From the NCBI GenBank assembly GCA_016342745.1, contig JAEINT010000005.1, positions 124,001 to 188,000 on the forward strand: a DNA stretch of 64,000 nt, read 5' to 3'. The notes below the pieces were generated by a model, which was not told the origin of the DNA, searched no databases, and worked only from the letters and a program-made list of their open reading frames with translations. A program made the translations under genes and the position numbers. The stretch comes from Labilibaculum sp. Its GTDB lineage: Bacteria; Bacteroidota; Bacteroidia; Bacteroidales; Marinifilaceae. Numbering within the stretch: position 1 is the first letter of the stretch; every line of letters begins with the position of its first letter. Shown here in pieces: positions 19,672-29,698 of the stretch.

Positions 19672-20011
19672 TTAACGAATTTAAATTATTCATTGAAACA
19701 CGAAAAAAATAGCAGCCTGCGCAGTTCGCCGACCAGCTTGAAATCTCAGATGCAATTATACATTGTGCATTACTTTAATGTAAGCAGAAAAAATTAAATC
19801 TTCAGAATTAATTTATCTGATACAAATGATATTATACAATGATTTTAGCTTTAAATTGCAGACGAAATTACAAAAAAATAGTGGAACGGATATTGTTCAG
19901 AATTCTAAAAAGTGTTAAATCGCTGATTCTATCTAAAAGTTACTATTTTTAATTAGTTTTTTTAATTTATTATGGAGTTAATTTAGTTCAAAATGAGTGT
20001 AATTCAGTTGG
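19672..20011. other. Divergent intergenic region, foldase operon / recQ
   Basis: 340 bp, mostly AT-rich. A small island of higher GC at about 19711-19740 lies within 70 nt of the foldase start and would be in its leader; I cannot assign it to a known RNA. No gene seen. Confidence 0.4.
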
Positions 20012-21919
20012 ATGGATCGATTTAATAAGATTCTTAAGGAATATTGGGGATATGAAGGTTTTAGACCTTTACAGGATGAGATTATCAAATCGGTAGCGGA
20101 TGGGAAAGATACGCTTGGATTGATGCCTACAGGTGGAGGTAAGTCTTTAACATTTCAGGTGCCTACCTTAGCCATGGAAGGAATTTGTATTGTAGTGTCT
20201 CCTTTGGTCGCTTTAATGAAAGATCAGGTTCAAAATTTAAAGGAAAAAGGGATTAAAGCTGAACTTCTGTATTCTGGCTTGTATGCTCGAGAGATTGAAA
20301 TAATCTTAGATAAATGTTTATTTGGCGGAATTAAATTCCTATACATTTCTCCAGAACGAATTCGATCGGATGTTTTTCAGAAGAAATTGAAGCAAATGAA
20401 CGTATGTTTAATTGCTGTTGATGAATCGCATTGTATTTCGCAATGGGGTTATGATTTTAGACCCGCATATTTAAAAATTACCGAACTTCGAGATTTATTG
20501 CCAAATGTGCCTGTCTTGGCATTAACGGCTACTGCTACATCCGAAGTTGTTGAGGATATTCAGGAGAAGTTGAAGTTCTCTAAAAAAAATGTTTTTAGAA
20601 AGAGTTTCGAAAGGGAAAATTTAGTGTATTTGGTTCGCGAAATAGAAGACAAAAGACGCTACCTACTAAAGATCTTAACCAAACAAAAAGGAAGTTCTGT
20701 TGTATATGTTCGAAGCAGAAAAAAATGCAAAGAGCTGTCTGAGTTTCTGAAAACAAACGGAATTAAAGCCGAATTTTATCATGCTGGCCTTAAGAATGAG
20801 GTGAAAGATTTGCGCCAGGATAGATGGAAGAAGGGAATTGTACAGGTTATGGTTGCTACCAATGCCTTTGGTATGGGAATCGATAAATCGGATGTTAGAA
20901 CCGTTGTACATATGGATTTGCCAGATTCTCTTGAGGCCTATTTTCAGGAAGCTGGTCGTGCAGGTCGCGATGGCGAAAAGGCGTATGCTGTCATGTTGTA
21001 TTCAAAACCTGATCGGGTTCAATTACTAAAGCGAATTTCTACGACTTTTCCAGAACCAGATTTGGTAAAAAGAGTCTATCAATCGGTTGGGAATTTTTTG
21101 CAAGTAGCCGAAGGAGCAGGACGAGATTCTGTTTTTGATTTTGATTTGGGCCTGTTTTGTCAGAATTTTAAGTACAATGTGTTGCAAGCATTCAATAGTC
21201 TTAAGATATTACAAAGAGCAGGCTATCTTGAATTAACAGATGATTTGGAGCATGAATCAAGAATTCATTTTCAGGTTGAAAGAGATGATTTGTACAAGTT
21301 TCAAGTAAGCAATAAAGATTTTGATGCATTCATTAAGATGCTTCTTCGATCATATACCGGTTTATTTACTGATTTTGTTCCTTTAAATATTGATTTGCTT
21401 GCAAAAAGATCGAATACCAAGAAAGAGGTAATTACGAATTATCTTAAAGAGCTTTCCAAATATAAGGTGATTCAATACATTCCGCGAAAGAAAACACCTT
21501 ACCTTATTTATACACAAGAACGCTTACCGCTTAATTTTATCAAATTAACAAAAGAGGTTTATCAGGAAAGGAAAGATAATTTGTCTTTGAAAATTAATTC
21601 AGTAATTAATTATGCAGAGACAAAAACAACTTGTCGTTCTAAATTTTTATTGGAGTATTTTGGGCAAGGAAATGCTCCTAAATGTGGTTTCTGTGACATT
21701 TGTAAGGAGGCCGAAGAAAAAGGTCTCACAAAGGCCGAGTATAAGGAGATTTATGAAGAAATTATTTCTATTCTTGGGACGGAGATCGTAAGCGTAACGA
21801 GGCTAATTGAGAAATCGACACATTCTGAGGAAAGAGTATTAGAAGTGATTCGTTTTTTAAAAGATAATGAAGAAATAGAGTCATTAGATGGCAATAAGAT
21901 TCGTTTACTTTCTCTATAA
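20012..21919 (+). CDS. RecQ-family ATP-dependent DNA helicase (copy 1)
   Basis: 635 residues. Helicase core: TGGGKS Walker A (about 40-45), DESHCISQWGYDFRP (motif II and aromatic loop), ATNAFGMGIDK, and QEAGRAGRDG (motif VI). A zinc-binding region follows near residues 555-575 (CRSKFLLEYFGQGNAPKCGFCDIC). Unlike the second RecQ at 53941, it has no visible HRDC domain. Role: 3'-5' unwinding in recombination or repair. It could be expressed alone; a 100-nt gap separates it from the next gene. Confidence 0.93.
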   Translation: MDRFNKILKEYWGYEGFRPLQDEIIKSVADGKDTLGLMPTGGGKSLTFQVPTLAMEGICIVVSPLVALMKDQVQNLKEKGIKAELLYSGLYAREIEIILDKCLFGGIKFLYISPERIRSDVFQKKLKQMNVCLIAVDESHCISQWGYDFRPAYLKITELRDLLPNVPVLALTATATSEVVEDIQEKLKFSKKNVFRKSFERENLVYLVREIEDKRRYLLKILTKQKGSSVVYVRSRKKCKELSEFLKTNGIKAEFYHAGLKNEVKDLRQDRWKKGIVQVMVATNAFGMGIDKSDVRTVVHMDLPDSLEAYFQEAGRAGRDGEKAYAVMLYSKPDRVQLLKRISTTFPEPDLVKRVYQSVGNFLQVAEGAGRDSVFDFDLGLFCQNFKYNVLQAFNSLKILQRAGYLELTDDLEHESRIHFQVERDDLYKFQVSNKDFDAFIKMLLRSYTGLFTDFVPLNIDLLAKRSNTKKEVITNYLKELSKYKVIQYIPRKKTPYLIYTQERLPLNFIKLTKEVYQERKDNLSLKINSVINYAETKTTCRSKFLLEYFGQGNAPKCGFCDICKEAEEKGLTKAEYKEIYEEIISILGTEIVSVTRLIEKSTHSEERVLEVIRFLKDNEEIESLDGNKIRLLSL

Positions 21920-22019
21920 ATAGCTTTTATTTTACAGTTTGTGCGCAGTAGTATCTTGTTATTCTGCCAAATATTTGTAAAATCTTGTTATTTTTGCATT
22001 TGGACAGTAAAAATAGAAG

Positions 22020-22643
22020 ATGGAAGAGAAGTTTGATCATGTTGTTTATTCGAAAAATGTTATTGAGTTTGTTACCGTAGCAAATGAGTTTTGTTTGTTA
22101 TTAGAAACCTGTGCGAAAGTTTCAAAAATAGAGTTTGTTGAAACGGCACAGAAACTATTACCTCTGATTTATTTAAAGGCATGTTTATTGCCCAAAAATG
22201 AAAGTGAATTAGAAGAAGAGGTTGAGAAGTTTGTAGCTGAAGCAGATTGGGAATTTATCCATTCATCAGTGCAAACAAAAATGGGAGCCCACGATCAATA
22301 TTTAGAAGTTTTCGAGCAAGATATGGAGTACAGTGAAACACCTGTAGTAGCTTCTATTTCTGAGAATTTTGCTGATATTTACCAGGATCTTAAAGATTTC
22401 CTTACCTCGTACAGAATTGGAAACATGGATGTAATGAATGAAGCTCTATGGGATCTAAATAATAATTTCTACCAGAATTGGGGACAAAATTTAGTAAATT
22501 CGTTGCGTACAATTCATAATTTGGTCGCAAGACAAGAAAATTTTGATGAAGATATTGATCCATCTGATGCCTCAAATTTAGATGAGATTGACTTAAGTAA
22601 CTCTATTTTTTCGCAGCGAAAAAAAGAGTGGGGAGAAGACTAG
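22020..22643 (+). CDS. DUF5063 protein
   Basis: 207 residues, acidic, soluble, all-helical in appearance. Pattern features EFVTVANEFCLLLE and QDLKDFLTSYR...WGQNLVNSLRTIH match the DUF5063 family as I know it from Bacteroidota, where it usually sits just upstream of a 3'-5' exonuclease gene, as it does here. Function is unknown. A TATTTTTG -7-like element lies at 21989-21996, suggesting a promoter of its own. Confidence 0.75.
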   Translation: MEEKFDHVVYSKNVIEFVTVANEFCLLLETCAKVSKIEFVETAQKLLPLIYLKACLLPKNESELEEEVEKFVAEADWEFIHSSVQTKMGAHDQYLEVFEQDMEYSETPVVASISENFADIYQDLKDFLTSYRIGNMDVMNEALWDLNNNFYQNWGQNLVNSLRTIHNLVARQENFDEDIDPSDASNLDEIDLSNSIFSQRKKEWGED

Positions 22644-22689
22644 TAGACTAGGGAAATAAATTCATGTTTCCCTCAGAAAAAGAGTATAG

Positions 22690-23274
22690 ATGTTATCATT
22701 TCAGAAATCAATTACAAAAGAAGAAGTAAACGAAATGCCATTACAGGCTTTCGAAGGTGAAATTATTTTGGTTGATCAGGGAGAGGAGCTTCAAGAGGCT
22801 GTTGACTACCTGAAACAATATCCAATTCTTGGATTTGATACTGAAACTCGACCGTCATTTAAAAAAGGAAGAGTAAATGATGTTGCTTTGCTGCAACTAG
22901 CTGCAAATTCTAGAACTTTTCTTTTTAGAATTAATAGAATTGGATTGCCTCAGCAATTAGTTGATTTATTGGCCGATCCGCAAATTATGAAAGTTGGAGC
23001 GGCAATTAAAGATGATATTAGAGGATTACAAAAACTAACCGATTTTGATGCAAATGGATTTCTTGAATTACAAGAGTATGTTTCAAAATTTGGGATTGAA
23101 AGTTTTTCTTTAAAGAAACTATCTGCTATTGTTCTGAATTTTAGGATCTCTAAACGTCAGCAGGTATCCAATTGGGAAGCTGAAGAATTGAGCTGTGGTC
23201 AATTGAGATATGCGGCAACTGATGCATGGGTCTCTTTAAAAATATTTGAAAAGTTAAAGGCTTCTTTAAAGTAA
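22690..23274 (+). CDS. DEDD-family 3'-5' exonuclease
   Basis: 194 residues, single RNase D/WRN-type exonuclease domain. Acidic residues of motif I in LGFDTETRPSFKKG, motif II around VGAAIKDDIRGLQ, motif III in LRYAATDAWVSLKIF (Tyr-x3-Asp). Substrate may be RNA or DNA; the pairing with RecQ upstream recalls the exonuclease/helicase pair fused in WRN-type proteins, an inference. 46 nt after DUF5063. Confidence 0.88.
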   Translation: MLSFQKSITKEEVNEMPLQAFEGEIILVDQGEELQEAVDYLKQYPILGFDTETRPSFKKGRVNDVALLQLAANSRTFLFRINRIGLPQQLVDLLADPQIMKVGAAIKDDIRGLQKLTDFDANGFLELQEYVSKFGIESFSLKKLSAIVLNFRISKRQQVSNWEAEELSCGQLRYAATDAWVSLKIFEKLKASLK

Positions 23275-23411
23275 TAAACGACGAGTTGCCATAATAAAAT
23301 TCACATTCGGAAACATTGCCGAGTGAGATGTTAATTAATGAATTAAATCTGCACGACAGAAGTCTTTTTTGTCGGGATTTTATTCAATCAATCAGAAAAG
23401 AAATTTCCAAA

Positions 23412-24599
23412 ATGATAAATTATCCAAAAGTAATCCTGAAGCAAGGGAAAGAGCATTCAATTAAGCGTTTTCATCCTTGGATTTTTTCGGGAGCTGTTAG
23501 TACAGTGGACGAAGGGCTTGAAGAAGGCGATTTGGTAGCAGTTTATACTGCAAAAGAAGAATTTTTAGCGATTGGACACATCGCAATTGGTTCAATTGTT
23601 GTACGAATTATTTCTTTTGAAGAAATAGAAATCAATCTTGATTTTTGGAAAAATAAATTCGAATCTGCATGCAACATGAGAAAAGCAATAGGCTTGTATG
23701 GTGTTGCAAATAATAATGTTTGCCGATTGGTTCATGGCGAAGGTGATGAATTATCAGGCTTAATTATTGATTTTTATTCAGGTACTGCTGTAATCCAATG
23801 TCATTCGGTTGGTATGTATTTACACAGAGAAGAAATTGCAGAAGCCCTAGTTGCTGTTTTAGGTGACGATTTAAAGGCAGTTTACGATAAATCGGAAGGA
23901 ACAATTCCTTTTAAATCGGGAATTGAACCAAAGAATGAATATTTGTATGGTGAAATAGATTCATCATTTGCCTTAGAAAATGGCTTGAAATTTAATGTGG
24001 ATTGGCTAAAAGGTCAAAAAACTGGATTTTTTATCGATCAACGTGAGAACAGAAGTCTTTTAGAGCAATATTCTAAAGGACGATCTGTATTAAATATGTT
24101 CTGTTATACTGGAGGATTTTCGTTCTATGCGATGCGTGGAGGTGCGGAAATGGTTCATTCGGTAGATAGTTCAGCTCGTGCAATTGAGATCACGAAAGAA
24201 AATGTAGAATTAAATTTCCCAGGAGATGCGCGTCATGAGGCATTCGCCGAAGACGCATTTAAATTTCTTGATAAATCAGCAGGAAAATATGATTTAATTG
24301 TTTTGGATCCACCAGCTTTTGCGAAGCACAAAAAAGTGTTAGGGAATGCTTTAAAAGGATACAAGCGATTGAACCAGATAGGCTTTGAGCAGATTAAAAA
24401 AGGAGGAATCATGTTTACCTTCTCTTGTTCTCAGGCTGTAAGCAAGGAAGATTTCCGTAAAGCTGTTTTTGTGGCTGCCGCAAGCGCAGGTAGAAAAGTG
24501 CGAATTCTACATCAATTAACTCAGCCAGCCGATCATCCTGTTAATATTTACCATCCAGAAGGAGAATACCTTAAAGGATTGGTTTTATATGTAGAATAG
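23412..24599 (+). CDS. rlmI: 23S rRNA m5C methyltransferase, RlmI type
   Basis: About 395 residues from the ATG at 23412 (MINYPKVILKQGKEH), chosen because the family begins here; an in-frame ATG 96 nt upstream would add an unmatched tail. An N-terminal PUA domain (HPWIFSGAVSTVDEG) precedes a Rossmann methyltransferase: VLNMFCYTGGFSFYAMRGGA (SAM site), DPPAFAKHKK (catalytic region), FTFSCSQAVS. RlmI methylates C1962 in E. coli 23S rRNA. Confidence 0.93.
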   Translation: MINYPKVILKQGKEHSIKRFHPWIFSGAVSTVDEGLEEGDLVAVYTAKEEFLAIGHIAIGSIVVRIISFEEIEINLDFWKNKFESACNMRKAIGLYGVANNNVCRLVHGEGDELSGLIIDFYSGTAVIQCHSVGMYLHREEIAEALVAVLGDDLKAVYDKSEGTIPFKSGIEPKNEYLYGEIDSSFALENGLKFNVDWLKGQKTGFFIDQRENRSLLEQYSKGRSVLNMFCYTGGFSFYAMRGGAEMVHSVDSSARAIEITKENVELNFPGDARHEAFAEDAFKFLDKSAGKYDLIVLDPPAFAKHKKVLGNALKGYKRLNQIGFEQIKKGGIMFTFSCSQAVSKEDFRKAVFVAAASAGRKVRILHQLTQPADHPVNIYHPEGEYLKGLVLYVE

Positions 24600-24722
24600 G
24601 AATGATATTTTTATGTGGGAATCGGCAAAGAATCAGCACTTTTTTGTATCTTCCCATTTGCTTGATATTTAGTTGGTTTTCAGTAAGGAAAGCCGAATAA
24701 TGAATAACTAAATCGAAAAAAA

Positions 24723-25928
24723 TTGAAGTTTTCTGAATTTAACTTTACTCCTGAATTAATGGATGGGCTTAATGCCATGGGATTTGAAACTCCTTCTCCA
24801 GTTCAGGAACTTGCTATACCTCAAATAATTGCAGATAAGGATTTGATTTGCTGCGCACAAACAGGAACGGGTAAAACCGCGGCCTACTTGTTACCAGTAA
24901 TGGATAAAATACAAAAGAATAAAATTGATGGTTTTAGTACCTTAATTTTAGTTCCAACTAGAGAACTTGCCATGCAAATTGATCAGCAAATGGAAGGCTT
25001 TGGATATTTTGTATCGATTACTTCTCTTTCGGTTTACGGTGGAGGTGATTCCTCTGTTTGGGATCAACAGAAAAAGGGATTAATTGAAGGTGCTGATGTT
25101 GTAATTGCTACTCCAGGACGAATGATTTCTCACCTGAATTTAGGCTATGTAAATACGACTAAATTAAAGCATCTTATTTTAGATGAGGCGGACAGAATGT
25201 TGGATATGGGATTTTATGAAGATTTAATGCAAATCGTTAATCACCTGCCAAAAGAACGTCAGAATTTAATGTTCTCGGCTACCATGCCATCAAATATTCG
25301 TAAGCTGGCAGGAACCATGATGAATGATCCTGAAAGTATTAATATTGCGATTTCAAAACCTGCGGCAGGTGTATTGCAAGCAGCATACATGGTGTATCCA
25401 GAACAAAAGATTCCTTTAATTATTAATTTGTTAGCAGAAAAGGATATCAAAAGTGTTATTATTTTTTCTTCTACCAAGTTGAATGTAAAAGCAATTACCA
25501 AAGATTTAAAAAAGCATAAATTTAAAGCAGCGGGAATACAATCTGATTTGGAACAGAATGAGCGTGAAGAAGTTCTTCGTGATTTCAAAAATAGAAAACA
25601 TCAGATTTTGGTCGCCACCGACATTATTGCCCGTGGTATTGATATCGACTCGATTGATTTGGTAATTAACTTTGATGTACCACGCGATGCGGAAGATTAC
25701 GTACACAGAGTTGGTAGAACAGCCAGAGCAGAGACTGAAGGTGTTGCCTTAACGTTTATTACGCCAAAAGATCAGATCGATTTTAAGAAAATTGAAGATT
25801 TAATAGAATCTGAAGTATATAAAATTCCTGTACCAGCAGAATTGGGTGAAGCGCCGGAATACAATCCGAAAAGCAGACCAGCTGGGAAGAGGAAGTTCGT
25901 AAAGAAAAAGAATTTCAAAAAGAAATAG
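24723..25928 (+). CDS. DEAD-box RNA helicase
   Basis: 401 residues. Start codon is TTG: the family N-terminus KFSEFNFTPELMDGLNAMGF begins right after it and no ATG lies in frame upstream. Motifs: AQTGTGKT, PTRELAMQI, DEADRMLDMGF, SATMP, IIFSST, ARGIDID, HRVGRTAR. A short basic tail (KRKFVKKKNFKKK) likely helps bind RNA. RhlE-like; role in ribosome assembly or cold response is inferred. Confidence 0.94.
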   Translation: MKFSEFNFTPELMDGLNAMGFETPSPVQELAIPQIIADKDLICCAQTGTGKTAAYLLPVMDKIQKNKIDGFSTLILVPTRELAMQIDQQMEGFGYFVSITSLSVYGGGDSSVWDQQKKGLIEGADVVIATPGRMISHLNLGYVNTTKLKHLILDEADRMLDMGFYEDLMQIVNHLPKERQNLMFSATMPSNIRKLAGTMMNDPESINIAISKPAAGVLQAAYMVYPEQKIPLIINLLAEKDIKSVIIFSSTKLNVKAITKDLKKHKFKAAGIQSDLEQNEREEVLRDFKNRKHQILVATDIIARGIDIDSIDLVINFDVPRDAEDYVHRVGRTARAETEGVALTFITPKDQIDFKKIEDLIESEVYKIPVPAELGEAPEYNPKSRPAGKRKFVKKKNFKKK

Positions 25929-25948
25929 AAACCTAAACAAACCCACGC

Positions 25949-27151
25949 ATGCCCCATTCTAATACTTACGACATGATTGTTGTTGGCGCTGGAATCAGCG
26001 GTTTAACACTGGCAAATAAAATAGCCAAATCTGGCAAGAAAGTACTTGTACTTGAAAGCAAAGAAAAAGTAGGTGGTTGTCTTAATACGCATTATCATGC
26101 AAACAATGATTTTTGGGTAGAGATGGGAGCACATACATTTTATGCGACTTATGCCAATCTAATTCAACTATTGCAGTCGAATGGATTGGAATCAGATATT
26201 GTAGCTCGTGAGAAAGTGGGGATGAAAGTGTTTACAGATCAACACGAAAAGATTTTTACGAAGATTGGGAAATTTGAATTGCTAACTTCTGTTCCCAATT
26301 TGTTTTTCTCTAAACGAGATGGCAAAACGGTAAAAGAATATTTTTCGAAAATTGTTGGTAAGAAAAATTACGACAAGCTCTTTACGCGTATGTTTAGTGC
26401 AGTAATTGTTCAAAATGCCGATAATTTTACCGCTGAATACTTCCTGAAAAAACGAAATACCAAAAGCAAAGAACATCCTAAAAGCTTTATCCTGAAAAAG
26501 GGAATGCAAAGCTTCATGGAACGATTAGCTGAATCAGAAAATATTAAGGTTTTAACAAAGCAGACTGTTGTTTCTATTAAAAAGGAAAAGGAAGTAAGTG
26601 TTACGACCGAAGGAGGCGAGTTGTTTACCGCTAAAGACATTGCCTTTGCGGTTTCTCCTGAGTTGGTTGCCAGTATGGTTTCCGAAATCAATCCAAAACT
26701 ATCTGAGCGATTAACAGAGTTCCCTACCCAGAATATTATATCAAGAGGAAATGTATTGGCAAAAGAGAAGGTGAATTTTGAACCCGTTTCTTTTGTGATC
26801 CCATTGCAAGGACCTTGTTTTTCAATGGTTACGCGTGATGTGTTGTCACACAACGAATCAAGAGGCTTTGCTTTCCATTTTGAAGATGGTAAAATCTCGA
26901 ATGAGGAACAAGAGCAATTCATGTCGGAACTTTTGGGAATAGAGAAAGCTGAAATTGGAGATACAATTGAGGCAACACACAAATTACCTTTACTCACTTT
27001 AGGACACAAAGAAAGAATCCAGGAGATTCAAGATTTATCGGAACAAGAAGGGATTTACCTGTGCGGCAATTATTTTAACGGACTTTCGTTAGAAGATTGT
27101 GTGGAGCGTTCTGTGAATGAATTCGAGCGATACAAAAGAAATAATAGTTAA
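25949..27151 (+). CDS. FAD-dependent amine oxidase/protoporphyrinogen oxidase-like flavoprotein
   Basis: 400 residues. The N-terminus IVVGAGISGLTLANKIAKSG ... VLESKEKVGG is a Rossmann FAD/NAD(P)-binding site, and IYLCGNYFNGLSLEDCVERS at the end is the second FAD contact found in HemG/HemY-type and amine-oxidase family enzymes. Shorter than classical HemY and no haem genes lie nearby, so the substrate is not assigned. 20 nt after the helicase gene. Confidence 0.75.
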   Translation: MPHSNTYDMIVVGAGISGLTLANKIAKSGKKVLVLESKEKVGGCLNTHYHANNDFWVEMGAHTFYATYANLIQLLQSNGLESDIVAREKVGMKVFTDQHEKIFTKIGKFELLTSVPNLFFSKRDGKTVKEYFSKIVGKKNYDKLFTRMFSAVIVQNADNFTAEYFLKKRNTKSKEHPKSFILKKGMQSFMERLAESENIKVLTKQTVVSIKKEKEVSVTTEGGELFTAKDIAFAVSPELVASMVSEINPKLSERLTEFPTQNIISRGNVLAKEKVNFEPVSFVIPLQGPCFSMVTRDVLSHNESRGFAFHFEDGKISNEEQEQFMSELLGIEKAEIGDTIEATHKLPLLTLGHKERIQEIQDLSEQEGIYLCGNYFNGLSLEDCVERSVNEFERYKRNNS

Positions 27152-27157
27152 TGAGGT

Positions 27158-27190
27158 TTACATCTCATGTCTAATATCTCATATCTAGAA
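27158..27190. repeat. Degenerate ATCTCATGTCT repeat before tex
   Basis: Three imperfect copies of a TCTCAT(A/G)TCT unit between the oxidoreductase and tex. An ATG within it (27167) opens a frame in phase with Tex, but I think this is by chance. Confidence 0.45.
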
Positions 27191-27193
27191 CAG

Positions 27194-29323
27194 ATGAAAA
27201 AATATATAGAATACATTACGAAAAGCTTGCAATTGCAGGCTTTTCAAGTTGAAAATACCGTGCAACTTTTAACAGAAGGAGCTACCATGCCCTTTATTGC
27301 ACGTTATCGAAAAGAAATGACAGGCAGTTTGGACGAGGTTCAAATTGGTGACATTAAAGATGAAATTGCCCGATTAACGGAACTGGACAAGCGACGCGAT
27401 AGTATTTTAGATGCGATTGAAAAGCAAGACAAATTGACCGATGAATTGAAGCAACGCATCATGGCATGTGGGGAAATGAATCAGTTGGAAGATTTGTACT
27501 TGCCTTACAAGCAAAAGCGCAAAACCAGAGCTGTAAAAGCAAAAGAAAAAGGCTTGGAGCCATTAGCTAAGATCCTAATGAAGCAAGCTGAACGCGATGT
27601 GGAAGGCAGAGCAGCTCAATTTTTATCGGACGAAGTACCAAACGAAGAGGAAGCTCTGCAGGGTGCTCGCGATATAATTGCCGAATGGGTAAATGAGAAT
27701 GAAGTGGCTAGAAATTCGGTGCGTAGCATTTTTCAGCGCCAAGCAGTTATTCGATCGAAAGTTGTAAAAGGAAAAGAAGCGGAAGGCGAAAAATTCAAAG
27801 ATTATTTTGAGTCGGAAGAATCTTTGAAAAGAGTAGCTTCTCATAGAATATTGGCTTTACGAAGAGGAGAGGCCGAAGGAATTTTGCGTGTTAGTATTGC
27901 ACCTGATGAGGATGAGGTTTTAGATCGTTTGGATCGTGTTTTTGTGAAAGGAAGCACAAGTTCATCGAAGCAAGTCGAGTTGGCTGTTAAAGATGCCTAC
28001 AAAAGGTTATTAGGTTCTTCTTTGGAAACAGAATTTGCCAAAAATTCAAAAGAAGCTGCCGATAAGGAAGCCATTCGTGTGTTTTCTGAGAATTTAAGAC
28101 AGTTGCTTTTATCTTCTCCATTGGGACAAAAACGTGTGTTGGCCTTAGATCCTGGCTTTAAATCTGGCTGTAAGCTAGTTTGCTTGGATGCGCAAGGAAA
28201 TTTATTGCACAACGAAACCATTTACCCACATCCACCACAAAACCAAGGAAAGATGGCAGCTAAAAAACTGTCCAATATGGTGGAGACTTACGACATACAA
28301 GCCATTGCCATTGGAAATGGAACGGCCAGTCGCGAAACAGAACGATTCGTTACCAATCTTCATTACGACCGTAAAGTACAAGTGTTTGTGGTGAGTGAGG
28401 CAGGAGCTTCTATTTACTCAGCATCGAAGGTGGCTCGCGAGGAGTTTCCAGAATATGATGTTACCGTTCGGGGAGCAGTTTCTATTGGCCGTCGATTGAT
28501 GGATCCTTTAGCCGAATTGGTGAAAATTGAAGCCAAATCGATTGGAGTAGGACAGTATCAGCACGATGTAGACCAATCTCTTTTGCAGCAAAGTCTCGAT
28601 CAGGTGGTTGAATCTTGTGTAAATAAGGTAGGCGTAAATCTAAATACGGCAAGCAAGCATTTGTTGAACTACGTTTCAGGACTAGGTCCGCAGTTGGCAC
28701 AAAATATTGTCGATTACCGAGCCGAAAATGGTGCTTTTTCATCCCGTAAGGAGATCAAGAAAGTGAAACGAATGGGCGCAAAAGCATTTGAACAGTGTGC
28801 AGGTTTTCTGCGAATTCCAAACTCTGATAATCCAATGGATAATTCGGCGGTACATCCCGAATCGTATGGCATTGTAAAGCAAATGGCGAAGGATTTAAAG
28901 TGTTCGGTAGCCGATTTAATTGCCGATAATGAATTGCGAAAGCAATTGAATCTGAATAAATATGTAAGTGCAGAGGTGGGATTGCCAACCCTAAAAGATA
29001 TTTTGGAGGAATTGGAAAAACCAGGTCGCGATCCACGAACTATTATTAAGGTGTTCCAGTTTAAGGAAGGCATATACAAAGTGGAGCAGTTGGAAGTGGG
29101 CATGGAATTGCCGGGAATCGTAACCAATATTACCAATTTTGGTGCTTTTGTAGATGTTGGCGTAAAGCAAGATGGTTTGGTTCATATTTCACAACTAGCC
29201 AATCGATTTGTATCGAATCCAGCTGATGTGGTTCAGTTGCATCAGCATGTAAACGTAAAGGTTACCGAGGTTGATGTTGCTCGTAAGCGCATTCAATTGT
29301 CGATGAAAGAATGTGAGCAATAA
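27194..29323 (+). CDS. tex: Tex-family RNA-binding transcription accessory protein
   Basis: 709 residues from the ATG at 27194; a start 27 nt upstream falls in a short repeat and is less likely. Order: Tex N-terminal helical domain, YqgF/RuvX-like domain (RVLALDPGFKSGCKLVCLD, about 325-450), helix-hairpin-helix region (VNKVGVNLNTASKHLLNYVS; GLGPQLAQNIVDYR), and a C-terminal S1 domain (PGIVTNITNFGAFVDVGV...DGLVHISQL). Tex affects transcription and RNA metabolism; mechanism not settled. Confidence 0.95.
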   Translation: MKKYIEYITKSLQLQAFQVENTVQLLTEGATMPFIARYRKEMTGSLDEVQIGDIKDEIARLTELDKRRDSILDAIEKQDKLTDELKQRIMACGEMNQLEDLYLPYKQKRKTRAVKAKEKGLEPLAKILMKQAERDVEGRAAQFLSDEVPNEEEALQGARDIIAEWVNENEVARNSVRSIFQRQAVIRSKVVKGKEAEGEKFKDYFESEESLKRVASHRILALRRGEAEGILRVSIAPDEDEVLDRLDRVFVKGSTSSSKQVELAVKDAYKRLLGSSLETEFAKNSKEAADKEAIRVFSENLRQLLLSSPLGQKRVLALDPGFKSGCKLVCLDAQGNLLHNETIYPHPPQNQGKMAAKKLSNMVETYDIQAIAIGNGTASRETERFVTNLHYDRKVQVFVVSEAGASIYSASKVAREEFPEYDVTVRGAVSIGRRLMDPLAELVKIEAKSIGVGQYQHDVDQSLLQQSLDQVVESCVNKVGVNLNTASKHLLNYVSGLGPQLAQNIVDYRAENGAFSSRKEIKKVKRMGAKAFEQCAGFLRIPNSDNPMDNSAVHPESYGIVKQMAKDLKCSVADLIADNELRKQLNLNKYVSAEVGLPTLKDILEELEKPGRDPRTIIKVFQFKEGIYKVEQLEVGMELPGIVTNITNFGAFVDVGVKQDGLVHISQLANRFVSNPADVVQLHQHVNVKVTEVDVARKRIQLSMKECEQ

Positions 29324-29363
29324 ATTTTTTCAATACTTTTACAAAATCAGAAAAACGAAAAAA

Positions 29364-29600
29364 ATGGAATTTAACGATCAGGAAGTAATTGTTGATTGCC
29401 CACATTGCAAGGGTGAAATCATTGTAAATATATTGGAGATCACCAACCATCATACGGTAACTTGCCCTAGTTGTGGTAAAAAGGTAGATTTAGCAGCGAA
29501 CGATCCGTCAGCAAAATTAGGAGTTCCAAAAAACTACATGCCATTCGAAGGTTTAGGCGACTATATCCAGCAAGTGGAGGAAAAGAGAAAGAAGAAGTAG
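29364..29600 (+). CDS. Small zinc-ribbon protein
   Basis: 78 residues from the ATG at 29364 (MEFNDQEVIVDCPHC). Two CxxC pairs (CPHC and CPSC, about 20 residues apart) predict one zinc ribbon, followed by a basic tail ending in EKRKKK. Role unknown; similar short zinc-ribbon proteins may bind nucleic acid. An in-frame upstream start would run through the tex stop region and is unlikely. 40 nt after tex. Confidence 0.7.
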   Translation: MEFNDQEVIVDCPHCKGEIIVNILEITNHHTVTCPSCGKKVDLAANDPSAKLGVPKNYMPFEGLGDYIQQVEEKRKKK

Positions 29601-29698
29601 TATAGTAAAGAATATTACATATCTGAAACTAAGGTCCGATCTTGATTATTGAGATTGAACTTTAATTGTGAAAGCTTAAGGGATATTTTGATAAAATA

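Noticed and set aside
28482-29185. Several minus-strand frames overlapping tex
   Set aside because: Antisense shadows of a well-supported gene; they have no family features.
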